Shown in pieces: positions 1 to 8,491 of a stretch of DNA of 64,000 nucleotides. Every line of letters begins with the position of its first letter. The first letter of the stretch is position 1. The DNA lies in assembly GCF_003702045.1 (NCBI RefSeq), contig NZ_RBTP01000012.1, positions 890,769 to 954,768 on the forward strand, written 5' to 3'. A program made the translations under genes and the position numbers. The DNA comes from Pseudomonas viridiflava (GTDB lineage: Bacteria > Pseudomonadota > Gammaproteobacteria > Pseudomonadales > Pseudomonadaceae). Below the pieces are notes generated by a model. That model was not told the origin of the DNA and did not search any database. It saw only the letters and a list, made by a program, of their open reading frames with translations.

Positions 1-1
1 C

Positions 2-715
2 GAGGTTCTCAAAGGGGTCGATCTGCGCATGCAGAAAGGCAATGTCGTCACCCTGATCGGCTCCAGCGGTTCGGGCAAGACCACGCTGCTCAGGTGCGTC
101 AACCTGCTGGAAGAGTTTCAGGGCGGACATATCCGGCTCGACGGCCAGGACATCGGTTACAGCGACGTGAACGGCAAGCGGACGCGTCATCCGGAACGGC
201 TCATTGCCCAGCACCGGTCCATGACCGGCATGGCGTTTCAGCAATTCAACCTGTTTCCGCATTTGAGTGCGCTGCAGAACGTGACGCTGGGGCTGCTCAA
301 GGTCAAGAAGATGCCCAAGGATCAAGCCGTCGCCCTGGCCGAGAAATGGCTGGATCGGGTAGGCCTGCTTTCGAGGCGCGATCACTTTCCAGGCCAGTTG
401 TCCGGCGGCCAACAACAACGCGTGGCGATTGCCCGGGCCATTGCCATGAACCCCAGCCTGATGCTGTTCGATGAGGTGACTTCGGCACTGGACCCGGAGC
501 TGGTCGGCGAGGTGCTCAACGTTATCAAAGACCTCGCGGAAGAGGGCATGACCATGTTGCTGGTGACCCACGAAATGCGTTTCGCTTATGAGGTGTCCGA
601 TCAGATCGTGTTCATGAATCAGGGCCGTATTGAAGAGCAGGGTCCGCCCAAAACCTTGTTTGAACAGCCCAAGTCGGCGCGTTTGAGCGAATTTCTCAAA
701 AACATCCGGTTTTAA
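2..715 (+). CDS. Polar amino acid ABC transporter ATP-binding protein (5' end outside window)
   Basis: ATPase subunit that would power uptake of a polar amino acid or related solute at the inner membrane. The reading frame is already open at base 2 ([13 protein letters not shown], the usual lead-in to Walker A), so the true start lies upstream. Visible motifs are Walker [11 protein letters not shown]-loop FQQFNLF, signature LSGGQQQR, Walker [15 protein letters not shown] and H-loop VTHEM, arranged as in the HisP/GlnQ family. The acidic D-E pair of Walker B is intact. It ends 23 bp before a RidA gene and probably belongs to the same operon; permease and binding-protein genes are presumably upstream. 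The family call is firm, the substrate is not readable. Confidence 0.93.
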   Translation, partial: EVLKGVDLRMQKGNVVTLIGSSGSGKTTLLRCVNLLEEFQGGHIRLDGQDIGYSDVNGKRTRHPERLIAQHRSMTGMAFQQFNLFPHLSALQNVTLGLLKVKKMPKDQAVALAEKWLDRVGLLSRRDHFPGQLSGGQQQRVAIARAIAMNPSLMLFDEVTSALDPELVGEVLNVIKDLAEEGMTMLLVTHEMRFAYEVSDQIVFMNQGRIEEQGPPKTLFEQPKSARLSEFLKNIRF

Positions 716-738
716 TATTTTTCAAGAAGGAGAACCCC

Positions 739-1125
739 ATGAGTATTACCCGTTACGGTGCTGGTAGCACCGCTGGAGGCGGCCAGCCTCGTCCATTCGC
801 CCGTGCCGTCGAGGCCGATGGCTGGTTACACGTGTCCGGGCAGGTCCCGGCGGTGGATGGCGAGATCATCGTTGGCGGTATTGTCGAGCAGACCCATCAG
901 ACGATGCGCAACCTGATCGCGATCCTCGACGAGGCCGGTTACGAACTCAAGGACGTCATCCGCGTCGGCGTATGGCTTGAGGATCCGCGCGACTTCTGGA
1001 GCTTCAACAAGGTCTTTGGCGAATACTTCACGCCGGAACATGCGCCAGCGCGTGCTTGTGTGCAGGCCAACATGATGGTGGACTGCAAAGTCGAGATCGA
1101 TTGCATCGCCTATCGGCAGAAGTAG
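739..1125 (+). CDS. RidA family (YjgF/YER057c/UK114) enamine/imine deaminase
   Basis: A 128-residue RidA-fold protein. Family members hydrolyse reactive enamine/imine intermediates released by PLP enzymes, protecting other PLP enzymes in the cytoplasm. The sequence shows the family pattern: N-terminal GQPRPFARAVEADGWLHVSGQVP, the central EQTHQTMRNLIAILDEAGY segment, and the C-terminal PARACVQANMMVDCKVEIDCIAY, which carries the usual Arg and an acidic residue. A clear AAGGAGA ribosome binding site lies at 725-731 ahead of the ATG. Its position between an amino acid transporter and a PLP enzyme fits detoxification of that enzyme's products. A subgroup activity distinct from archetypal RidA is possible. 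Confidence 0.9.
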   Translation: MSITRYGAGSTAGGGQPRPFARAVEADGWLHVSGQVPAVDGEIIVGGIVEQTHQTMRNLIAILDEAGYELKDVIRVGVWLEDPRDFWSFNKVFGEYFTPEHAPARACVQANMMVDCKVEIDCIAYRQK

Positions 1126-1137
1126 CGGCTCAGGTTT

Positions 1138-1159
1138 GCCGCCAGCCCACGCTGGCGGC
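1138..1159. other. GC-rich hairpin between ridA-like and iclR-like genes
   Basis: Perfect 8-bp inverted repeat GCCGCCAG / CTGGCGGC around a 6-base loop, just after the ridA-like stop codon and about 20 bp before the regulator's start. No T-run follows, so it is not a classical intrinsic terminator. It could stabilise the upstream transcript or attenuate read-through into the regulator gene. Confidence 0.5.
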
Positions 1160-1180
1160 TCAATACATGGATAGCAGCAG

Positions 1181-1963
1181 ATGACCGATGTGACTCAAGC
1201 GAGCGAAGACACCATCAAGCGCCGGGCCCGCGGGCTGGACCGGGCGTTCGATATCCTCGACTTTCTCAAGGAAAAAGCTACGCCCATGCGGCCCAATGAA
1301 ATCGCCAGTGGCATCGGCAGCCCCAAATCGACGGTTTACGAACTGGTGGCTTCGCTGCTGGAACGACGGATTCTGGAGCCGGTCGGCAAGGACGGGCACG
1401 TATACCTCGGTCGCCAATTGTATTTTCTCGGCCAGGCGCACCTGCGGCACTTCGATTTCACCCGCGAAGCCGAGATTTGCCTGGGCGATATCGTCAGCCA
1501 GACGCGGGAAACCGCGCAGATGTGCCTGCTCAATGGCCGTAAATACACCGTGGCGCTCATGAAGGAAGGCGAGCGGCATTTTCGAATTTCCTCCGATATC
1601 GGTGAAAACGCGCCGATTCCCTGGACGGCCTCCGGTCGCTTGTTGCTCAGCCACCTGAGTGATCAGCAGATCGTCGACCTGATCGACCCTGAGGATTTCA
1701 TCCTGCCCGGCGGCGAGCGGCTGCCGCTGGACACGTTCCTGCGCGAGATACGCACGGCGGGTGAGGAAGGCTTCTTTTCGTTCGACAGCGTGGCCGACAC
1801 CTTCACCCATTGCTTCGCCGCGCCGGTCAAGAACGAGCAGGGGCACTGTATCGCTACCCTGTGCATCGTTGCGCCCCGCGCCGATGCCAAGACCCATTAC
1901 AACGACTATCGCCGGGTACTGATCGACAGCGCCAACGGCCTGGCCCGCAGAATCAACGAATAA
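1181..1963 (+). CDS. IclR family transcriptional regulator
   Basis: A 260-residue DNA-binding regulator. Residues about 15-75 form the IclR winged helix-turn-helix (LDRAFDILDFLKEKATPMRP, then GIGSPKSTVYELVASLLERR). The rest is the effector-binding domain, with the typical SGRLLLSHLSD and VADTFTHCFAAPVKNEQGHC elements. IclR proteins bind as dimers or tetramers to operators near catabolic operons and respond to small organic acids or sugars. It sits inside a same-strand run of transporter, RidA, PLP enzyme and sugar kinase genes and is their likely local regulator. The ATG at 1181 is preceded by a weak purine-rich stretch. Effector unknown. Confidence 0.92.
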   Translation: MTDVTQASEDTIKRRARGLDRAFDILDFLKEKATPMRPNEIASGIGSPKSTVYELVASLLERRILEPVGKDGHVYLGRQLYFLGQAHLRHFDFTREAEICLGDIVSQTRETAQMCLLNGRKYTVALMKEGERHFRISSDIGENAPIPWTASGRLLLSHLSDQQIVDLIDPEDFILPGGERLPLDTFLREIRTAGEEGFFSFDSVADTFTHCFAAPVKNEQGHCIATLCIVAPRADAKTHYNDYRRVLIDSANGLARRINE

Positions 1964-1987
1964 TTTGCACTCAGCAGGAGATTACTG

Positions 1988-3193
1988 ATGAGCATTGCCG
2001 TCATCGACAAAGGTTTCGCCCAGCCGGGGGATTATCTGGTAAGCGACGTAAGCCTGCCTGCGCTGGTCGTCCATCAGCCAGCGCTGGATCACAACATTCG
2101 CTGGATGCAGACCTTCGTGACTGACAGTGGGGCGCAACTGGCGCCCCACGGCAAGACCAGCATGGTTCCCACGCTGTTCAAGCGGCAGATCGAAGGCGGC
2201 GCATGGGGCATGACGCTGGCCACCGCCGTACAGACCCAGGCGGCATATGCCCACGGCGTACGCCGCATCCTGATGGCCAACCAGTTGGTTGGCAGGCCCA
2301 ACATGGCCCTTATTGCCGAGCTGCTGGCCGATTCGACCTTCGAATTTCATTGCATGGTCGATCATCCGGAGAACGTCGCGGCACTGGGGGCATTTTTCGG
2401 TGAGCGCGGACTGCGTTTGAACGTGATGATCGAATACGGTGTGCCGGGCGGGCGCTGTGGCTGTCGCACCGAAGCAGACGTGCTGGCGCTGGCGGACGCC
2501 GTGTTGGCGCAACCGGCTTTGGCGTTGACCGGAATCGAGGGTTACGAAGGTGTGATTCATGGTGATCACGCCATTGAAGGGATCAAGGCCTTCGCAGCGT
2601 CAATGGTGCGTCTGGCGGTCGAATTGCAGGACACCGGCGCATTCGCGCTGGAGCGGCCCATTGTCACGGCATCGGGATCGGCCTGGTACGACCTGATCGC
2701 CGAAGCGTTCGATGCGCAATCGGTGCGTGAGCGCTTTCTGAGCGTGCTGCGCCCTGGCAGTTACGTGGTGCATGACCACGGCATCTACAAGGCGGCGCAA
2801 TGCTGCGTGCTCGACCGACGTGCCGAATTGAGTGAAGCGCTGCGTCCTGCACTGGAAGTCTGGGCGCATGTGCAGTCCATGCCGGAGCCAGGCTTTGCAG
2901 TCATTGCGATGGGCAAGCGCGACGTGGCCTACGACGCCGGTTTGCCCAATCCTTTGAAGCGTTACAAGCCTGGCGTACTGCCCGCCAGCGGTGATGACGT
3001 CAGCGCCTGCGTAGTCACGGCTGTGATGGATCAGCACGCGTTCATGACCGTGGCGCCCGGTTGTGAGCTGCAGGTGGGGGACATCATCGCTTTCGGTACG
3101 TCACACCCATGTCTGACCTTCGACAAGTGGCGTTCAGGTTGCCTGGTGGATGATGAGCTGCAAGTGATCGAGCGTTTCTCGACGTATTTCTAA
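1988..3193 (+). CDS. PLP-dependent D-threonine aldolase / D-serine dehydratase-fold enzyme (DSD1 family)
   Basis: A 401-residue fold-type III PLP enzyme. The motif APHGKTS near residue 55 supplies the Schiff-base lysine. The C-terminal GTSHPCLTFDKW contains the His-x-Cys pair that binds the metal in eukaryotic-type D-serine dehydratases. Substrates in this family are D-threonine, D-serine or D-hydroxyaspartate-like beta-hydroxy D-amino acids, cleaved to aldehyde plus glycine or dehydrated to a keto acid. An AGGAG ribosome binding site at 1976-1980 precedes the ATG. It follows the IclR gene by 24 bp and precedes a sugar kinase. RidA upstream would handle an aminoacrylate or iminocrotonate intermediate, which favours a dehydratase/deaminase role, but this is inference. 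Confidence 0.85.
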   Translation: MSIAVIDKGFAQPGDYLVSDVSLPALVVHQPALDHNIRWMQTFVTDSGAQLAPHGKTSMVPTLFKRQIEGGAWGMTLATAVQTQAAYAHGVRRILMANQLVGRPNMALIAELLADSTFEFHCMVDHPENVAALGAFFGERGLRLNVMIEYGVPGGRCGCRTEADVLALADAVLAQPALALTGIEGYEGVIHGDHAIEGIKAFAASMVRLAVELQDTGAFALERPIVTASGSAWYDLIAEAFDAQSVRERFLSVLRPGSYVVHDHGIYKAAQCCVLDRRAELSEALRPALEVWAHVQSMPEPGFAVIAMGKRDVAYDAGLPNPLKRYKPGVLPASGDDVSACVVTAVMDQHAFMTVAPGCELQVGDIIAFGTSHPCLTFDKWRSGCLVDDELQVIERFSTYF

Positions 3194-3221
3194 CTCAAGC
3201 GTGCAGAGGAGTTACCGTCAT

Positions 3222-4142
3222 ATGAGCCTTCCACGTGTCGCCTTGATCGGCGAGTGCATGATCGAACTGCAACAGCATGCCGATGGCAGTCTGCGCCAGA
3301 GCTTCGGCGGCGACACCCTAAACACGGCTGTTTATCTGGCCCGCCTGCTGGGCAGTGGGCACGTGGATTACGTGACGGCCTTGGGTGATGACAGCTTTAG
3401 CGATGCCATGTGCAAAGTCTGGTCGGAAGAGGGGATTGGCTTGGGCAAAGTCCAGCGCCTGCCTGGGCGTTTGCCAGGTCTTTACTGCATCCAGACCGAC
3501 GCCCGTGGCGAGCGACGCTTTTTGTACTGGCGCAACGAGGCGGCCGTGCGTGACTGCTTCATGACCCCCGCAGCCGAACCGATTCTTGCGGCATTGACCA
3601 GTTACGATGTTCTGTATTTCAGCGGCATTACACTGGCCGTGTTGGGGGCTGAAGGCCGGTCGCGGTTGCTGACCATGCTCACCAAGGCCCGTGCCCGAGG
3701 GGCCAAGGTGGCATTCGACAACAATTATCGGCCCCGCCTGTGGGCCAGCGTCGAGCAGGCGCGTGAGGCGTACCTGGCCTGTCTGCCGCATGTGGATCTG
3801 GCGCTGCTGACCGAAGACGATGAGCAGGCCCTGTACGGCTACACCGACACCGAGCAGTTGCTCGCCGCCTACCGTGAGCGGGGAATCGGTGAAATTGTCG
3901 TCAAGCGGGGAGCCCAGAGCTGCATCGTGGAAACCGGCGGCACGCGTTTCGAGGTCCCAGCGCACAACGTGAAGCGGGTGGTCGACACCACGGCCGCCGG
4001 GGACTCCTTCAGCGCCGCGTACCTGGCGGCCCGGTTCAAGGGTGAGCCTGCGCAACAAGCCGCTGAAGCAGGCCACAAACTGGCCAGTATTGTCATTCAG
4101 CATCCGGGCGCATTGGTGCCAAAGTCCGTCATGCCGCAGTAA
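3222..4142 (+). CDS. PfkB family sugar kinase, 2-keto-3-deoxygluconate kinase-like
   Basis: A 306-residue ribokinase-fold kinase. It begins RVALIGECMIEL, contains FGGDTLNTAVYLARLL (substrate-binding region), FDNNYRPRLW and the C-terminal DTTAAGDSFSAAYLA signature. The Asp in AAGDSF is the catalytic base. The order and FGGD/NYRPRLW wording resemble KdgK, which phosphorylates 2-keto-3-deoxygluconate to KDPG for the Entner-Doudoroff route. The ATG at 3222 is chosen over a GTG at 3201 because AGAGGA at 3205-3210 lies at a good distance before it. It lies 28 bp after the PLP-enzyme gene and probably shares its transcript. The sugar substrate is uncertain because the neighbours point to amino acid or amino sugar metabolism. 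Confidence 0.85.
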   Translation: MSLPRVALIGECMIELQQHADGSLRQSFGGDTLNTAVYLARLLGSGHVDYVTALGDDSFSDAMCKVWSEEGIGLGKVQRLPGRLPGLYCIQTDARGERRFLYWRNEAAVRDCFMTPAAEPILAALTSYDVLYFSGITLAVLGAEGRSRLLTMLTKARARGAKVAFDNNYRPRLWASVEQAREAYLACLPHVDLALLTEDDEQALYGYTDTEQLLAAYRERGIGEIVVKRGAQSCIVETGGTRFEVPAHNVKRVVDTTAAGDSFSAAYLAARFKGEPAQQAAEAGHKLASIVIQHPGALVPKSVMPQ

Positions 4143-4256
4143 TGGCATTTACGGCATCACATGCAGTTGATCGGCTAACGCACTGACCGCAAAGCATTTC
4201 GCTGGAACCTGTGCGCGAATCCAGCCACCATAGGCGACCTTTTTGCCCATGAGCCT

Positions 4257-6803
4257 ATGACCGGAGTCTGCGTGCCCGACGACTTGCCTTCCGCGCTTCC
4301 CCATGACCTGGATGTCGAACTCAATCCACCCCAGCAGTTGCCGTTCCTCAAACGGCTATTGTCCAGGCTGATCGGCCGCAGCCTGACCGGGCTGGGTTCG
4401 CAGCACCTGCCGTCATGGTTTCAGGGGCATGCCGACGGCTACCTGAATGGGCATATCGAAGGGGTCCGGGAAGGTTACGCCGACGGCTATCTGGATGGGC
4501 AGGAGGAGGGACGTCAGGTACTGGTGATCAGTGATACGCGCCCTGTGAAGCATCAAGGGCCCAGAGTGGACGATCACCTGTTCGACGACTGGCGGCTGGC
4601 GCTCACGGCCGAACTGAAAAAACGCATCCGGAGCGATGTTGCCGAAAAACTGCCGGCGCACGCCCAGCCGAGTGCGGCACAGTGGAAGATGATTTTCAGC
4701 GACACACCGTCGACTTACGTGATTGCGGGGGCCGGGGCCGGTAAGTCCACGTCGCTGGTTCTGCGCATCCTGTTGTTGCATCACTATCTGGGCTACGAGC
4801 TGGATGCGATGACCGTGGTGACATTCACCCGTGAATCGCGCAAGGATTTCATCAATAAGCTGATCGATGTGATGGCCCTCTGGGGACATGGCCTGAGCCA
4901 GAAGCAGGCGCGCGATGTGGTGCGCACGTTCCATTCGCGCATTCTGCCGCTGGTGCGCAGCCTGCCGGGGTTTGAGCAGTTGCGCGCTTTCGAGACGCTC
5001 GACAATCAGGTGTCGACTCAGGAAGACGCTGACAGCAACCCGTTCGACTTGCGCATCAACGACGCCCAACGCCACCAGATGAACCTCTGTTACCGAGACC
5101 TGTACGCCAGCAATGAACGTTTTCGCGAAGTCATGGCGCCACTTTATCGCCACGCTCTGCAGCTCAAGGAACTGGATCGCGACCACCCCGATGTCCAGAA
5201 GCGCGTGGGGGTGACCGAGCTTTCCTCCAAACGTGATGAAGAGTGGTGCGACACGGTCGAAGATCTGTGGATACGCGCCAAGGCCTGGCCTATAAAAGGC
5301 ATTGAGCCTATGCGGCAAACTGTTGAAATAAATGGATTTCCCTTCCATTTTCACGGTTATATCGCCGAGCTGGATGCTTGGGTGGTGCTTGGGCTCGATC
5401 CTTGTGAAGACCAGCAACTCAAGCGACCCGGCGCCAAATTGCCGGTCTGGGCAGAAGGCGTTATCAAACGCACCCTGTTTCAAGCTTTCTGCAATAAACC
5501 ATTGATATGGATGGATAATTACGAATCAGCGAACAAGGTCATGCAGTCTTTGGCCGGTTCCGCCGTCGCAGGGCCGGGTTTCGACTACAGGGTCAAGGGC
5601 GAGCTGAGTGCGGCGCCGCTGCTGGATAGTTTCGTGATGGCCGCAGGCTTCATCGAGAATCTGGGGCTGGACGTGCCGAGCGCCGTGGCCGAGATGAGTT
5701 TTGCCAGCGATGACCCGGATCGCTTCTTCTTCGAAGCGCTCAGCCTGTTCTGGAAAGCCTTCGAGCAGCATTTGCTGGCCCAGGCACCTCCCGTCATGAC
5801 CTACAACCGTATGTTCGCGCTGTTCGGTGAAACCTCGCCAGAGAACCTCAAACACGTCAGTGATCCCGTGTTGCGGCCGCTGTCGCATTTGATGATCGAT
5901 GAATTCCAGGACGTCTCGCCGCAAATCGTTTCCTGGATCCGTACATGCCTGCGCGAAATCCGTCGCCGCGGGCCGGCAATGCACGTCGGGCGCATTGCCC
6001 AACACTCTTCGTTACTGTGTGTGGGCGATGACTGGCAGTCGATCTATGGCTGGCGCGGCAGCTCGCCGAAGTACTTCATGGAGTTCCCCAAGGCGTTCTC
6101 ATCGCCAGCGACTACCAAAGTCATGCTCAGTGAAAACTACCGCAGCCATCAGCACATCATTGATGCGGCCGAGCATATCGTTCGGGCGGCGCCGGCGATT
6201 GCCGGCAAGAAAGCCCGGGCCAGTGGCGCGCCTCAAGAGCTGCTGCCGGTCAGTGTGCGTGATCGCGACGAAGATGAGCTGGCCGAACGGGTCGCCGAGC
6301 ACCACAGCGACGGCGACTCGATTCTGTTGCTGTACCGCAAGGGCAGCGAAAAAGCCCGCTTCTCCCAGCGGTTGCAGGCGCTGATCGACAACGACGCGAT
6401 GCAGGGCGCTCAAGGGCGCCGCATCAGGACGTTGACCTACCACAGCTCCAAGGGACTTCAGGCTGATGCAGTGTTCCTGTTGGGGGATTGCCAGCACCTG
6501 ACCGTCTCGCCTTACAAGAATCAGGTGTATCGCCAGGCGGGGCTTGGGGATGCCAACGACCTGCAACCTTTCGACTCGGCGCAGAAAGATGAAGTGCTGC
6601 GTCTGGCCTATGTCGCCATCACACGTGCGGCCCGGCACTGCTACTGGTATGTCGAAGAGGGTGCGGCTGGCGCTGACAGCGTGCAGATGCCCAAGGCATC
6701 GGACAGGGTGGCAGGCGACAAGCCGTTCTTCGACGACCTGCGCCAGAAATCACGAGGAGATAACGCGCATCAGGATCGTTATCAGGAAAAGCCGACCAAT
6801 TGA
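4257..6803 (+). CDS. UvrD/Rep-type superfamily 1 DNA helicase with N-terminal GX3 repeat
   Basis: An 848-residue ATP-dependent helicase. Motif I AGAGAGKST at residues 157-165, motif II MIDEFQDVSPQ, motif III GDDWQSIYGWRGSS, motif IV ENYRSHQHI, motif V TYHSSKGLQADAVFLLG and motif VI RLAYVAITRAARHCYWY are all intact. It should therefore translocate on DNA, probably in repair or replication-conflict resolution. The first 150 residues are not helicase core: residues 57-85 hold eight glycines spaced exactly four apart. The insert between motifs Ia and II (about residues 250-480) is long and family-specific. The gene stands alone: 114 bp after the kinase gene, with its 3' end overlapping a convergent small gene by 22 bp. 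The exact start is uncertain; another start is GTG 4272. Confidence 0.9.
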   Translation: MTGVCVPDDLPSALPHDLDVELNPPQQLPFLKRLLSRLIGRSLTGLGSQHLPSWFQGHADGYLNGHIEGVREGYADGYLDGQEEGRQVLVISDTRPVKHQGPRVDDHLFDDWRLALTAELKKRIRSDVAEKLPAHAQPSAAQWKMIFSDTPSTYVIAGAGAGKSTSLVLRILLLHHYLGYELDAMTVVTFTRESRKDFINKLIDVMALWGHGLSQKQARDVVRTFHSRILPLVRSLPGFEQLRAFETLDNQVSTQEDADSNPFDLRINDAQRHQMNLCYRDLYASNERFREVMAPLYRHALQLKELDRDHPDVQKRVGVTELSSKRDEEWCDTVEDLWIRAKAWPIKGIEPMRQTVEINGFPFHFHGYIAELDAWVVLGLDPCEDQQLKRPGAKLPVWAEGVIKRTLFQAFCNKPLIWMDNYESANKVMQSLAGSAVAGPGFDYRVKGELSAAPLLDSFVMAAGFIENLGLDVPSAVAEMSFASDDPDRFFFEALSLFWKAFEQHLLAQAPPVMTYNRMFALFGETSPENLKHVSDPVLRPLSHLMIDEFQDVSPQIVSWIRTCLREIRRRGPAMHVGRIAQHSSLLCVGDDWQSIYGWRGSSPKYFMEFPKAFSSPATTKVMLSENYRSHQHIIDAAEHIVRAAPAIAGKKARASGAPQELLPVSVRDRDEDELAERVAEHHSDGDSILLLYRKGSEKARFSQRLQALIDNDAMQGAQGRRIRTLTYHSSKGLQADAVFLLGDCQHLTVSPYKNQVYRQAGLGDANDLQPFDSAQKDEVLRLAYVAITRAARHCYWYVEEGAAGADSVQMPKASDRVAGDKPFFDDLRQKSRGDNAHQDRYQEKPTN

Positions 6804-7054
6804 GTATGAGCGCCGAACAGTTCCAGTTCGGTTTCGATGGCCTCGATGATCCGCTCGACATCCGTAGCATTCATGACGGTCGCGCAGGGCAGTCCGGCAA
6901 TCGCCAGGACTGTCTCGCCGCTGGCTCTATCGAACAGCCGGGCGATCATGCTGCTGGGCGCATCCATGCTGGCTTCAAAGCCTACCGGATGAAAATGCCA
7001 GCGCATGAGTTGGCATGCATTGGGGAACGTGACCTTGTTCATGGCGATGTTCAT
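6782..7054 (-). CDS. DUF1652 domain protein
   Basis: A 90-residue protein matching the DUF1652 pattern common in Pseudomonas: an early basic/aromatic stretch (CQLMRWHFHPVGFEA), a central RLFDRASGETVLAIAGLPCA strand region, and a terminal VERIIEAIETELELF helix. It has no signal peptide or membrane segment and no known function. AGGTGGG lies 8 nt upstream of the ATG on the minus strand. Its last 22 bases overlap the end of the convergent helicase gene. An internal Met 4 codons in is an alternative start. Confidence 0.72.
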   Translation of the reverse strand: MNIAMNKVTFPNACQLMRWHFHPVGFEASMDAPSSMIARLFDRASGETVLAIAGLPCATVMNATDVERIIEAIETELELFGAHTQLVGFS

Positions 7055-7397
7055 AACGATGGCCCACCTGATTCAATCGAGCACTTCCTCTGCTCCATAG
7101 GGTAGGGAGACCCACCGAGATGTAACCTGCGCAAGTCGGAGCGGGTATGCGCGGTTACCGAAGTAATTCCTGATCGCATCCTGCTGCTTTCCTACGGTGT
7201 TATCTGATCGGCCTGACCAGCATTAAAAATAGCACTCGATACCGTGCTGTTGGAAAAATTTTTTATGACGCAGCAAGATTTTTTCAATTGTTTGATCAGC
7301 ATCAATATCAAGTATTCGTCATGCGCGTTCTGTGCAGGTATTGAAGCCTGGTCATGGACTAGGGCAAGCTGTCGACATTGACCTGAGGAACACCATA
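7055..7397. other. Non-coding interval upstream of the potF-like gene
   Basis: A 343-bp gap between a leftward DUF1652 gene and a rightward binding-protein gene, so it should hold two divergent promoters. Its right half (about 7225-7320) is clearly AT-richer than the neighbours, with A/T runs at 7254-7264 and 7280-7290. I can name no operator, RNA gene or credible short coding region here. Confidence 0.5.
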
Positions 7398-8477
7398 ATG
7401 CTCAAAAAATCCCTTGCTGCACTGATGTTGCTGGCCTCGACCAGCCATGCAGCGGAGACGGTCAATATCTATAACTGGACGGATTACATCGCCCCGGACA
7501 CATTGAAGAATTTTGAGTCCGCCACCGGCTACAAGGCTGTGTACGAGACGTACGAAACCAACGAAACCCTCAACGCGAAACTGATAGCCGGGCACTCCGG
7601 GCATGATGTGGTTTTCCCGTCCGTCCACTTCATGGGGCGGCAGATAGAAAAGGGCCTGTTGACCCCCCTCGACAAGCGTCAGTTACCAAATTGGAAAAAC
7701 CTGAACCCCGTGTTGCTCAAGGCGCTGGAAAGCAGTGACCCAGGTAATCAGCATGGTTTTCCCTTTTTGTGGGGCACGACGGGGATTGGCTACAACGTGG
7801 CTCAGGTAAAGGCTGCATTGGGTAACGATGTACCGCTGGACTCCTGGGACTTGATTCTGAAACCCGAGAACATGAAGAAGCTCGCGCAGTGCGGTGTCGC
7901 CATCCTGGACAGCGCGCCGGCCATGTTGCCCATTACCTTGAATTATCTGGGGCTTGAGCCACACAGCGAGAACCCCGCTGATTACGCCAAAGCACAAGCG
8001 GTACTTAATGGCGTGCGCCCTTACATCAGGGATTTCAGCTCATCGCAATACATCAGCGATCTGGCGACCGGCAAGGTCTGTGTCGCAGTGGGGTATTCCG
8101 GCGACATTTCCCAGGCTCAGGAAAGCGCAGCGAAAGCGGGCAACAAGATCACCATCAACTATATGATTCCCAAAGAAGGCGCGCCCATGTGGTTCGACAT
8201 GGTCGCAATACCGGCCGATGCCCCTGATCCGAAAGCGGCCTATGCGTTTTTGAATTACCTGCTTCGCCCGGAAGTCATTGCCAACATCACCAATGTCGTG
8301 CACTACGCCAACGGCAATGAAAAAGCCGACGCGCTTATCAAACCTGCGCTTTGGACCGATACCAACATCTACCCCGACGCTGAAACGCTTGGGCGGATGT
8401 TCGCGATGGCTCCGCTGCCGGTCAAGGTGGATGAGCTGCGTTCAGGCATCTGGGATGCGGTCAAGGCAGGCAAGTAA
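7398..8477 (+). CDS. PotF-like spermidine/putrescine-binding periplasmic protein
   Basis: A 359-residue solute-binding protein with a signal peptide at residues 1-18 (MLKKSLAALMLLASTSHA). The mature start AETVNIYNWTDYIAPDTL is the hallmark of PotF/SpuD/SpuE polyamine-binding proteins. Later segments PFLWGTTGIGYN, PADYAKAQ, GYSGDI and IPKEGAPMWFDM also match the family. The ATG at 7398 is preferred because the signal peptide starts there and GAGG sits 9 nt upstream; an earlier in-frame GTG at 7332 would add a non-signal extension. No PotG/H/I genes are adjacent, so it is an orphan subunit that must share a transporter encoded elsewhere or act in sensing. Ligand (putrescine, spermidine or another diamine) is not determined. 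Confidence 0.88.
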   Translation: MLKKSLAALMLLASTSHAAETVNIYNWTDYIAPDTLKNFESATGYKAVYETYETNETLNAKLIAGHSGHDVVFPSVHFMGRQIEKGLLTPLDKRQLPNWKNLNPVLLKALESSDPGNQHGFPFLWGTTGIGYNVAQVKAALGNDVPLDSWDLILKPENMKKLAQCGVAILDSAPAMLPITLNYLGLEPHSENPADYAKAQAVLNGVRPYIRDFSSSQYISDLATGKVCVAVGYSGDISQAQESAAKAGNKITINYMIPKEGAPMWFDMVAIPADAPDPKAAYAFLNYLLRPEVIANITNVVHYANGNEKADALIKPALWTDTNIYPDAETLGRMFAMAPLPVKVDELRSGIWDAVKAGK

Positions 8478-8491
8478 CCGCCTGGACGAGT

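Noticed and set aside
1138..1159. Intrinsic terminator after the ridA-like gene
   Set aside because: Strong stem but no T-run on either side, so only described as a hairpin.
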